Below, one piece after another: positions 32,814 through 40,729 of a DNA stretch of 64,000 nt. The number at the start of each line of letters is the position of its first letter. Position 1 is the first letter of the stretch. The position numbers and the translations under genes were made by a program. The stretch is from Ignavibacteria bacterium (GTDB lineage Bacteria; Bacteroidota; Ignavibacteria; Tepidaquicellales; Tepidaquicellaceae): assembly GCA_019694675.1 (NCBI GenBank), contig JAIBBK010000006.1:34281-98280 (forward strand). The letters are read 5' to 3'. A model generated the notes under the pieces. That model was not told the origin of the DNA. It saw nothing but the letters and a program-made list of their open reading frames with translations, and made no database searches.

Positions 32814-33908
32814 TTGCGGATAGGGATCACTTACAACATTAAGAAGGAAGCTGAAGAGAACGGAAGCGCACCGAAAGATGCACTTGCCGTGAACAGTTCT
32901 CCTGTTGCCAGATACATTGACGAAAATCTTGTAAGGAATTATCCGGAAAGAATTGACGACACTTTCGCCGAATGGGATTCATCCGAAACAATAGATGCCA
33001 TCCGCAGTGCGCTGGAAAGCGGAGGCCATGAAGTTGACCTCATCGAAGCGGACAAGGACGCATACAGCAGGCTTTCTGAACCCGGCTGCGATTTCGTCTT
33101 CAATGTTGCCGAAGGATTCGGCGGAGCTTCAAGAGAATCCCAGATACCTTCAATGCTTGAACTCCTCGGCATTCCTTTCACAGGAAGCGATTCAATCACC
33201 ATCGGCATCTGCCACGACAAATCCAGATGCAAAGAGATCCTTTCCTATTACGGAATTCCCAATGCTAAATTTTTCATTACCGGCGGTGATCAGAATGCGG
33301 ACGGCCGTTATCCAAAGTTTGTGAAACCTCTTCATGAAGGTTCTTCCAAGGGCATTTATAACTCGTGCGTAGTGAACAGTCCCGCGGAACTGAAGAATGA
33401 AGTTGAAAGGATATGGGAATGTTACGGACAGCAGTCCATCGTCGAAGACTATCTTCCGGGAAAGGAGTTCACGGTGGCAATGCTCGGCAACGGTGCATCG
33501 GCAAGGGCATTGCCGATAGTGGAGATCAATCTTGAATCGGTGCCGGAAGGTTTCAATAAGATATATTCATACGAGGTCAAATGGTTCTTCGACACACGGG
33601 AAAACAAGCTCGACATTTTCAGTTGTCCCGCGCAGATCTCCTCCTCGCTTTATTCCGCGATCGAAAAAGTCTGCCTTGACGCATACAGGGCATTGAGGAT
33701 GCGGGACTGGGCAAGAATTGACGTAAGACTTGATGCAGACAATGTTCCTAATATTGTTGAAGTAAATCCTCTTCCGGGGATTCTGCCTGATCCCGCCGAC
33801 AACTCCTGCTATCCGAAGGCGGCACGCCATGCGGGAATGGATTACGACGCTATGATCAATGCGGTCCTGAATGAAGCCGTAAAAAGAAACGAACTCGCCC
33901 GCCGCTGA
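32814..33908 (+). CDS. ATP-grasp ligase, D-Ala-D-Ala ligase-like (operon gene 1)
   Basis: 364 residues, TTG start at 32814 giving RIGITYNIKKEAEEN. Ddl-like motifs are FNVAEGFGGASRESQIPSML, ELLGIPFTGSDS, the ATP-binding KFVKPLHEGSSKGIY, IVEDYLPGKEFTVAML and the metal ligands D303 (ARIDVRLD) and E316/N318 (VEVNPLPG). All catalytic ATP-grasp positions are present. True D-Ala-D-Ala ligases have HGxxGED early; here AEGFGG replaces it, so the amino-acid substrate is probably different. It should join a carboxylate to an amine through an acyl-phosphate. The next gene starts right after its stop and encodes a paralogue of identical length, suggesting two sequential ligations or a heterodimer. See the operon finding. 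Confidence 0.88.
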   Translation: MRIGITYNIKKEAEENGSAPKDALAVNSSPVARYIDENLVRNYPERIDDTFAEWDSSETIDAIRSALESGGHEVDLIEADKDAYSRLSEPGCDFVFNVAEGFGGASRESQIPSMLELLGIPFTGSDSITIGICHDKSRCKEILSYYGIPNAKFFITGGDQNADGRYPKFVKPLHEGSSKGIYNSCVVNSPAELKNEVERIWECYGQQSIVEDYLPGKEFTVAMLGNGASARALPIVEINLESVPEGFNKIYSYEVKWFFDTRENKLDIFSCPAQISSSLYSAIEKVCLDAYRALRMRDWARIDVRLDADNVPNIVEVNPLPGILPDPADNSCYPKAARHAGMDYDAMINAVLNEAVKRNELARR

Positions 33909-35003
33909 ATGAAGATACATATAATTTATAATGACCCTCTTCAGTATGCGACAGGAAAGATCTATGATGACGGAGTAACCGACATTGATAAAGTGGAAGA
34001 GCCGATAGACATGAGCGAGTACGGAGTTCTTGACGAGCTTAAATCTGTTCAGAGGGCGCTTGAGCCCACAGGCCACGAAACGCGCATCATTCCGGTCGCG
34101 CTTGACGTTTACAAACTCATTGATGAACTCAGGAACGACACTCCCGACCTGATTTTCAATCTTTGCGAATCTCTTGACGGCGACCCTACACAGGAGATGA
34201 ACATTGCATCGCTGTTTGAGCTTCTTAAGATCCCCTACACCGGATCCAGGGCGCTTACGCTTGGCATTGCCCTGAACAAGTGGCGCGTCAAGGAAATACT
34301 CAACTTTTACGGCATACCCACTGCCGCACACTATGTGTGTTCGAATTCAAGCGAATATATGTCAGACGGCTACTCAAGACTAAGGGACAAATTTCCCTTG
34401 ATAGTCAAACCGAGCCGCGAGGATGCAAGCATCGGGATAGAGAACAAGTCGGTCGTTTACAGCAACGCTGAACTTAAACAGAGGATCGAGTATGTGCTTG
34501 ACGAACACAAACAACCCGCGCTGATCGAAGAGTACATTGACGGCAGGGAAATAAACGTAAGCGTTGTCGGCAATCCCGTTAATTCATTTGAAGATCTGAC
34601 CGTATTCCCAATCTCCGAGATAGACTTTACGGAACTGCCTTCAGATTATCCGAAGATCGTCAGCTACAACAGCAAGTGGATGTACAAGACTGTTGAGTTC
34701 GCCGGTACAAAAGCGGTCTGCCCTGCGAAGAACATCTCCCCGGAACTTGAAGAAACAATAAAAAATACTGCCAGAAGAGTTTACTCCATCATCGGAGCAT
34801 CCGATTACGCGCGAGTTGATTTCCGTGTGAGGGACAATGTTCCTTACGTGCTTGAACTCAACCCGAATCCCGACATCGCATCGGATGTTGATGAGGACAC
34901 AGGATTTACAAGAAGCGGCAAGGCATACGGCTGGACTTATGAACAGCTCATTCAGAACATAATCGGATTTGCATCCCGAAGGTGGGGGATCTCCGCCGGA
35001 TGA
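33909..35003 (+). CDS. ATP-grasp ligase, D-Ala-D-Ala ligase-like (operon gene 2)
   Basis: 364 residues. The ATG follows the stop of gene 1 with no gap. Motifs parallel gene 1: FNLCESLDGDPTQEMNIASL, ELLKIPYTGSRA, LIVKPSREDASIGIENKS, LIEEYIDGREINVSVVG and the metal ligands D304 (ARVDFRV) and E316/N318 (LELNPNPD). Length and positions of the metal ligands are the same as in gene 1, so the pair arose by tandem duplication. The loop near the acceptor site differs (CESLDGDPTQEM against AEGFGGASRESQ), implying a different substrate. Its stop overlaps the GNAT ATG (ATGA). Confidence 0.88.
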   Translation: MKIHIIYNDPLQYATGKIYDDGVTDIDKVEEPIDMSEYGVLDELKSVQRALEPTGHETRIIPVALDVYKLIDELRNDTPDLIFNLCESLDGDPTQEMNIASLFELLKIPYTGSRALTLGIALNKWRVKEILNFYGIPTAAHYVCSNSSEYMSDGYSRLRDKFPLIVKPSREDASIGIENKSVVYSNAELKQRIEYVLDEHKQPALIEEYIDGREINVSVVGNPVNSFEDLTVFPISEIDFTELPSDYPKIVSYNSKWMYKTVEFAGTKAVCPAKNISPELEETIKNTARRVYSIIGASDYARVDFRVRDNVPYVLELNPNPDIASDVDEDTGFTRSGKAYGWTYEQLIQNIIGFASRRWGISAG

Positions 35004-35467
35004 TCCGCAGAATGAGAGCGGACGACAGGGAGAAGATCGGATCCATACTGGAAAGGAGCGGAAACTTTACAGCCGGAGAGATCGCCGTTGCTATGGAGCT
35101 TGTTGATATTTACATCAGCGATGCATCTCAGAATGACTATGAGTTCTTCGTTGACGAGGAAGAAGAAATTGTGCGCGGATATGTATGCATAGGGCCGCGC
35201 CCTTTGACCGAAGGCACATATGACCTTTACTGGATCGCAGTTGATCCTGAAATACAGTCAAAGGGAATAGGAAGCTCCCTGATGCGCCATTCCGAAGACC
35301 ACATCATAGGCAAAGGCGGAAGGCTTGTGCTGATCGAAACCAGTTCAAAGCCCTCGTACGAAAAAGAGCGCAGGTTCTATGAAAAGAATCATTACAGTAA
35401 ACTTGTTGTGATCAGAGATTTTTACAGGCCCGGCGACTCGCTTGTGATCTACGGAAAGTATCTGTAA
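35000..35467 (+). CDS. GNAT N-acetyltransferase (operon gene 3)
   Basis: 155 residues from the ATG at 35000, which overlaps the stop of gene 2; a GTG at 34982 inside gene 2 is less likely. The acetyl-CoA loop is IAVDPEIQSKGIGSSLM (Q-x-x-G-x-G), after DLYWIAV, with the later YEKERRFYEKNHY helix. It should acetylate a primary amine. Position between ligases and a lysine aminomutase recalls AblB, which acetylates beta-lysine at N6 to make an osmolyte, but AblB is much longer (about 270 residues) and this protein may be a different GNAT. The KamA gene follows after 39 bp. Confidence 0.88.
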   Translation: MIRRMRADDREKIGSILERSGNFTAGEIAVAMELVDIYISDASQNDYEFFVDEEEEIVRGYVCIGPRPLTEGTYDLYWIAVDPEIQSKGIGSSLMRHSEDHIIGKGGRLVLIETSSKPSYEKERRFYEKNHYSKLVVIRDFYRPGDSLVIYGKYL

Positions 35468-35506
35468 GATGCACAATGCATTATTAACAAAATCCAAGGA
35501 GTAATT

Positions 35507-36664
35507 ATGGAACTCTGGCAGGAAATGATCCGCAGCAGTGTTCACACTGTTGATGACCTCGTGGAGAAGTTCAGCATAGACCGTGAAGTGGCGGAACGTC
35601 TTGATGAGTTTTTCCAGGCAAGGATCAATCCGTATTATCTTTCGCTGATCAGATATCCCGGCGACCCGATCTGGCTTCAGTGCGTTCCGGATATTGCGGA
35701 GCTTGAAGATATTGATGCTCCCGAAGATCCGCTCAATGAAGATGATATGAGCCCGGTTCCGAACATTACACACAGATATCCCGACAGGGCGCTGTTCCTG
35801 GTGACTTCGCAGTGCGGACTGTATTGCCGCTTCTGCACACGCAAGCGCAAGGTCGGCGACCAAAGCAAGATCTCCATGCGGACCCTTGATTCCGCATTCA
35901 GATATCTCGAACAGCATACGGAGATAAGCGATGTGATACTTTCGGGCGGCGACCCTCTGATGCTGACCGACAGCATGCTCGAGAAGATCCTTGCAAGGCT
36001 GAGACAGATAAAGCACATACAGGTCATCCGGCTCGGGACCAAAATGCCGTGCGTCCTGCCGCACCGGATCACGCCGCAGTTGTGCGAGATGCTTAAGAAG
36101 TATCATCCCATTTATGTTAACACCCATTTCAATCATCCGTGGGAAATAACCGATGTCAGCCGCAAGGCCTGCGGAATGCTCGTTGACTCCGGAATTCCCG
36201 TGGGCAATCAGTGCGTGCTGATGAAGGGTGTGAATGACAACGCTGAGACGATGAAAGAACTGATGAAGGGACTGCTTGCAATGCGCGTGAGACCGTACTA
36301 CATTTACCAGGCAGATCTTACGAAAGGCGCAAATCATTTCAGGACTCCAATCAGGGTGGGACTTGAGATAATGGACAAACTTCGCGGACACATATCAGGG
36401 CTTGCTGTACCGCAGTTTGTGATAGATGCACCGGGCGGAGGAGGGAAGATACCGCTTCTGCCTAATTATGTAATTTCGCAGGATGAAGAGAAGATCGTAC
36501 TTCGGAATTTCAAGTATAACATCTACGAATATCCGGACGTGAGGGAAGAGACCGTTTCAACCGATGCGAGCATGTTCATGCGCAAGACTCCGAGAAGAAG
36601 AACCCTTCAGAAGAAAGACAAGATAAAGAAGATAAAGATCCCTGTGATACAGAACGGAGCCTGA
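35507..36664 (+). CDS. kamA: Lysine 2,3-aminomutase (radical SAM, KamA family)
   Basis: 385 residues. AAGGAG sits 5 bp upstream of the ATG. The radical SAM cluster is C103-x3-C107-x2-C110 (CGLYCRFC). PLP lysine is K314 in DAPGGGGKIPLLPNYV. D270 (ADLTKG) and D307 (VIDAPG) sit at the same mutual spacing as the two aspartates that bind the epsilon-amino group in clostridial enzyme (293 and 330, with PLP lysine 337), by memory of that structure. This supports lysine, not glutamate, as substrate, giving (3S)-beta-lysine. The lysine-rich C-terminus (RRRTLQKKDKIKKIKI) is unusual. EpmB, which is shorter, is less likely. Last gene of the operon. Confidence 0.93.
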   Translation: MELWQEMIRSSVHTVDDLVEKFSIDREVAERLDEFFQARINPYYLSLIRYPGDPIWLQCVPDIAELEDIDAPEDPLNEDDMSPVPNITHRYPDRALFLVTSQCGLYCRFCTRKRKVGDQSKISMRTLDSAFRYLEQHTEISDVILSGGDPLMLTDSMLEKILARLRQIKHIQVIRLGTKMPCVLPHRITPQLCEMLKKYHPIYVNTHFNHPWEITDVSRKACGMLVDSGIPVGNQCVLMKGVNDNAETMKELMKGLLAMRVRPYYIYQADLTKGANHFRTPIRVGLEIMDKLRGHISGLAVPQFVIDAPGGGGKIPLLPNYVISQDEEKIVLRNFKYNIYEYPDVREETVSTDASMFMRKTPRRRTLQKKDKIKKIKIPVIQNGA

Positions 36665-36769
36665 GCCCGGTTCACATTCTGTGAATTCCGTGTGATGCTC
36701 AAGTTTCAGTTATGACACACTTCTCTTTTTAGAAGAAATTGAACAACACGTTCGCACGGAACATCCCTG

Positions 36770-36976
36770 TTATTTCAACAGCACCATACGTTTCACATCA
36801 ATCCTCTCTCCGCCGGCTATCAGATAATAGAAGTAAACTCCCCCCGGCATCTGCGTCCCGTCAAATATTACACTGTGATTTCCGGCAGTCATAGATTCAT
36901 CCTTCACGGGAGAGGAGACCATTCTGCCGAGACAGTCGTGGACAGCAAGGCTCACTGAGCTCCGATCGGCTTTCCT
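36770..36976 (-). pseudogene. Orphan T9SS sorting-domain remnant
   Basis: The minus frame reads ADRSSVSLAVHDCLGRMVSS, then AGNHSVIFDGTQMPGGVYFY and ends KRMVLLK: the second half of a T9SS type A tail. Upstream the same frame hits stops at 36977-36979 and again further up, and there is no signal peptide or body. It is the last piece of a lost secreted-protein gene. Confidence 0.75.
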
Positions 36977-37279
36977 TCAGAGTAGTAAGTTCACTTATGC
37001 ATTCCATGTAGCACGCACACATCCGGGCATTTTGCATCCTTTTTCCGGAAGTATTTCCACGCAGGATAAGTCAGAGGATGTGAATGAGATCTTCACAGAG
37101 GACCTCAGCCAGGGACAAGTGAATTCTTTTGCTGAAACCACTTTTGTTTGTCAAATTTGAGATTTGCGTCCGAAGAAAACTCAGAAGAAAATTGCGATTT
37201 CAGCTCGGGATCATTGATCTTAATTGTGTAAGGATCATCAAATCATCAGAATCACCCGTGTAAAATCCGGAAAGAAGTC
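36977..37279. other. Intergenic region upstream of the giant paralogue
   Basis: About 300 bp with no gene. It may hold decayed sequence of the lost gene whose tail remains at 36770-36976, but I cannot read any further domain. The promoter at 37280 follows. Confidence 0.4.
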
Positions 37280-37311
37280 TTTGACTGTACAGATCATTCG
37301 GATTAGTTTTG
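37280..37311 (+). promoter_or_regulatory. Promoter TTTG-N20-TAGTTTTG, conserved with the paralogue
   Basis: TTTG (37280-37283) and TAGTTTTG (37304-37311) are 20 bp apart, 13 bp before the ATG at 37325. Shared with the other giant gene: GTCTTTGAC at the first box and ATTCGG just before the second. Confidence 0.65.
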
Positions 37312-37324
37312 ATTTAAATTAAGA

Positions 37325-40300
37325 ATGATGAACATTTTTATCAGATCAATCTCGGGTCTGACAGTTTCCGTGCTTCTTGTTTCATTTATATTGAATGACG
37401 GTAAGCCTCAAATGAGCAACGGCAATTCAGACCATCCTGTCAGCATCATAAGCAGTAAGCAGATGGATGCAAACAGTATAAGGACATGGTACAGAAACAA
37501 CGGAAGCTTTAACCGGGATCCTGTCACGGGCAACCCGGGATTTGAATGTCCGAAAGGTTCCAACAGGTTTTCGAGATATGCATCAGGACTTTGGATTGCG
37601 GCAATTGCAGGAGCGGACACGCTTATTGCAATTGCCGAATATGACTACGAATATCTTCCCGGTTATATCGACAATAACGGAATTGCGAAGGGAAAGGATG
37701 ACTCGCTCTATCGCATTTACAACTTTTACAGGAATGATCTTTCGGTGTATGACTATCTCCATTGGCCGTTAAGCCAGGGAGCATATTCTGATTCTGAAGG
37801 TAATCCATTTGCAATGGGTGACCAGACGATGTTCTTTTCTTACACAGACGGATATCCCGAAGCACACAATAACAATGCCGGGAGCACTGCCCCGCTGAAG
37901 GCACAGATAATTCAGACCAACTGGAGCTATGTAAAGAACACGGGAGCTCTCGGCGCAGTTATTTTCACGGAGCAACGGATCATCAACAGAAGTAGCATGC
38001 CGTGGAACAATTGCTACATGGCCATCTGGACAGACGATGACCTTGGGGACGGCAACGATGATGCCGTGGGCTGTGACACTAATCTCAGCCTTGGTTACAC
38101 ATATAATTTTGATAACAATGATCCGGTCTATGGTCCGGGACCTCCTGCTGTGGGATTCAAGATCATAAGGGGCCCTCTTATACCAAGTGCAAATGACACT
38201 GCGAGGTATTACAGTCCGCCCGGCAGCAAGAACCTGAGAGTGAAACCGGGATACCGGATCGCCGGGATGTCAGCGTTTACAATGTATCTCGGAGGTAATC
38301 CTTCTTTGGGAGATCCTGCTAACTACAGAGAAGCTTATCGTAATTTTCAGGGGATAAGAAGAGACGGTACGGTTTGGATAAATCCTGTGACGGGACAAGT
38401 CACTCCGTTTGCATATTCCGGCGATCCGGGCAGTGGGACAGGATGGATTGAAACATCGGCAGGCGACCGGCGATTCCTTCAGTCAATGGGTCCGCTTACA
38501 GTGAATCCGGGTGATACACAATCAATAGTTACGGCACAAATCTGTTCCAGAGGATCCACGAATCTTTCCAGTGTATCGGTGCTGAAGGCTTCTGCAAAGT
38601 TTGTCCAGAATTACTTCGACAGTAATTACGATGCGGGCGTGTCTATTGTCCATCCGGCTGTCGCATCCTTCGCACCCGGAGACGGGAAGATCTACCTTTC
38701 GTGGAATGATACATGTGAAAGGGCTACTTTCCCCAACAAGTTTTCGGGAGGATCTTACAGGTTTCAGGGGTACAATATCTTTCGTATTCGTCCGAACACT
38801 GTGTATCCGAATAAGAACGATACGATTCTTATCCGGACCTTCGATATTAAAGACGGTATCACAGACATAAGGGACAGTGTTTACGATGAGGAGTATCAGA
38901 GTATCGTGTACGGAGTTGTTCAGAAAGGAAGCGACAACGGCATTGCAAGAACAATTGAACTGACAAAGGACACCGTAAGCGGTGCCGGATTCGTTAACGG
39001 GACTGAGTACAAATTCTCCGTCATTGCATACTACTTCGATCCCACCGGCGGCATAAACACACTGCCAAAACTTCTGACTGCGCCTGCAGGAGCGAATATC
39101 GCTAAAATTGTTCCGCAAAGGCTTGCTCCTGAAACTCATATCGGACACGCGTTCGGAGATACGATCAGCACTGATCAGGGAGACAGGGGCTATATGCCTG
39201 TTGTTTCGGATCCTCTCAGACTCTCCGGAGCCAGGTACATTGCCCGTATCGGCTCCGCCTCAGGTATTTTCAACTGGACATTGCACGAAGTTCAAAGCGG
39301 AGACACGTCTGTCATTTTCGGAGATCCGGTCAGCTTCTCATCAGGACCTGATTCAGCAATTACATTCGGCGGCATGACTTTTTATCAGAATGTGATCAGA
39401 GATTCAGGAGTCGTGAAAGATCCTTTCGAATTAAACGGGATCAGGCATGCACAGGGAAGAGGATATGATTACTTTCCTCCGGAAAATATCTGGTTCGAAG
39501 GGCCGGACACAAATGCGGTCAAGACTGCAAAGGTCATTACAAACAGACAGTTTGAGAACAGGAGTATCGGAATGACATTCCCGAACTTACTGACCTTCAA
39601 AGGCATGCCTTCAAGAATAGTTGCAAACCGGAGTTCACTTGTTCCAGTAAGCGGACAGAATTCAATTTTGACAGGAGGGCCTCTGAGAAAGATCTCAATA
39701 GTATTCGGAGAGGTCTCGAAGTCTTACAGATATGTCCCGGCAGATTCCAACCTAACGAACACTCCCTATTCGGATTATGCTGATGTTCCGTTCAGTGTAT
39801 ATGCAATTGATGAGCTTGATTCAAGCGATGGTGTTCCCAGACAATTGAACACAGCGTTCGTTGATTATGACAATGACGGCAAATGGAATCCCGATACATC
39901 TGTGCTTGGCAACTATCACTTCACGCTGATATTTGCATCTGAGCATAATCCTGTTCCGCAACCAGATTACACATCCAAGAATGCCCTGAGCAGCGCTTTT
40001 TCATTCGGCTTCCGCGCGCTGGATGTCATGTATGCGTGGCTTCCCAGAGCTAAGAAAGATCCGGACGGGACTCCGATGACATTCACAAGCGGAGACAGGA
40101 TGACAGTCTATCCGTACAGGATCACAAAGTCTGATTTCGTGCCGGGTTATCCTATCCGATATTCATGGGAAGTCAAAGGAACTGTCGTGAGCAGTTCATC
40201 AATCACCTCAGAGGAGATTGCAAAGATCAACGTGTTTCCGAATCCCTACTTCGCAACATCGGAGCTTGAATATGATTCGGGCGGAGAGAAGTTCATTTAC

Positions 40301-40525
40301 TTCTCAAATCTTCCAATGCAAAGCAGGATCTACATCTACACGCTTGACGGAATTCCGGTAAGAAGAATTGACCGGGTCAACGGTGATCCCAACAATTCAC
40401 TGCAGAAGTGGGACCTTAAGAACGGTGACGGAAACTTTGTGGCAAGCGGAATATACATAGTATATGTTGACTGCGGCAGTGCGGGTGCCAGGACACTCAA
40501 GGCGGCGGTGTTCATGAGCAAGTGA
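37325..40525 (+). CDS. Giant surface protein with variant T9SS tail (paralogue 2)
   Basis: 1066 residues. The signal segment (SISGLTVSVLLVSFIL) precedes VSIISSKQMDANSIRTWYRN, the same opening as paralogue 1 at 9915-13109. Shared blocks run through the whole length, for example GDQTMFFSYTDGYPEAHNNN, ILTGGPLRKISIVFGEVSKS, and DVPFSVYAIDELDSSDG. The tail INVFPNPYFATSELEYD, then IYIYTLDGIPVRRIDRV and ASGIYIVYVDCGSAGARTLK is nearly identical to paralogue 1, the most conserved part. No enzymatic motif found. The pair are on opposite strands 27 kb apart, so this is an old dispersed duplication. Outer-surface structural role inferred. Confidence 0.87.
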   Translation: MMNIFIRSISGLTVSVLLVSFILNDGKPQMSNGNSDHPVSIISSKQMDANSIRTWYRNNGSFNRDPVTGNPGFECPKGSNRFSRYASGLWIAAIAGADTLIAIAEYDYEYLPGYIDNNGIAKGKDDSLYRIYNFYRNDLSVYDYLHWPLSQGAYSDSEGNPFAMGDQTMFFSYTDGYPEAHNNNAGSTAPLKAQIIQTNWSYVKNTGALGAVIFTEQRIINRSSMPWNNCYMAIWTDDDLGDGNDDAVGCDTNLSLGYTYNFDNNDPVYGPGPPAVGFKIIRGPLIPSANDTARYYSPPGSKNLRVKPGYRIAGMSAFTMYLGGNPSLGDPANYREAYRNFQGIRRDGTVWINPVTGQVTPFAYSGDPGSGTGWIETSAGDRRFLQSMGPLTVNPGDTQSIVTAQICSRGSTNLSSVSVLKASAKFVQNYFDSNYDAGVSIVHPAVASFAPGDGKIYLSWNDTCERATFPNKFSGGSYRFQGYNIFRIRPNTVYPNKNDTILIRTFDIKDGITDIRDSVYDEEYQSIVYGVVQKGSDNGIARTIELTKDTVSGAGFVNGTEYKFSVIAYYFDPTGGINTLPKLLTAPAGANIAKIVPQRLAPETHIGHAFGDTISTDQGDRGYMPVVSDPLRLSGARYIARIGSASGIFNWTLHEVQSGDTSVIFGDPVSFSSGPDSAITFGGMTFYQNVIRDSGVVKDPFELNGIRHAQGRGYDYFPPENIWFEGPDTNAVKTAKVITNRQFENRSIGMTFPNLLTFKGMPSRIVANRSSLVPVSGQNSILTGGPLRKISIVFGEVSKSYRYVPADSNLTNTPYSDYADVPFSVYAIDELDSSDGVPRQLNTAFVDYDNDGKWNPDTSVLGNYHFTLIFASEHNPVPQPDYTSKNALSSAFSFGFRALDVMYAWLPRAKKDPDGTPMTFTSGDRMTVYPYRITKSDFVPGYPIRYSWEVKGTVVSSSSITSEEIAKINVFPNPYFATSELEYDSGGEKFIYFSNLPMQSRIYIYTLDGIPVRRIDRVNGDPNNSLQKWDLKNGDGNFVASGIYIVYVDCGSAGARTLKAAVFMSK

Positions 40526-40673
40526 CAGTTGGTCAGATCTAAGCTTGAAGAATTTGGAATCTGGTGATTGTCTTTACATACGGATAGATTGTGCATGTGT
40601 TGTGACAATGTTTTTCAAAGGGGGATCTGTTAACCCAAAGATCGATCCGGCCATTGCATAGGTCAATTCTCCC

Positions 40674-40707
40674 GCACAAAAAAATCCCCGCTGTTCTGCG
40701 GGGATTT
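40674..40707 (-). terminator. Rho-independent terminator of the FG-GAP/PQQ-like gene
   Basis: AAATCCCCGC (40682-40691) pairs with GCGGGGATTT (40698-40707) over a 6-base loop. On the minus strand it is followed by a run of T. It also lies downstream of the giant plus-strand gene and may end both. Confidence 0.85.
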
Positions 40708-40729
40708 CAGAACTCTGAACACAATGCAG

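Noticed and set aside
33567..34331. A 254-residue minus-strand frame across the two ATP-grasp genes
   Set aside because: Antisense shadow of conserved enzyme sequence; no recognisable motif.
35345..36391. A 348-residue minus-strand frame opposite the GNAT and KamA genes
   Set aside because: It mirrors the coding of two firmly identified genes and has no domain of its own.
37103..37135. A plus-strand reading LSQGQVNSFAETT resembling a T9SS tail
   Set aside because: It matches only a few residues of the motif, soon ends in a stop and is on the opposite strand to the real orphan tail.
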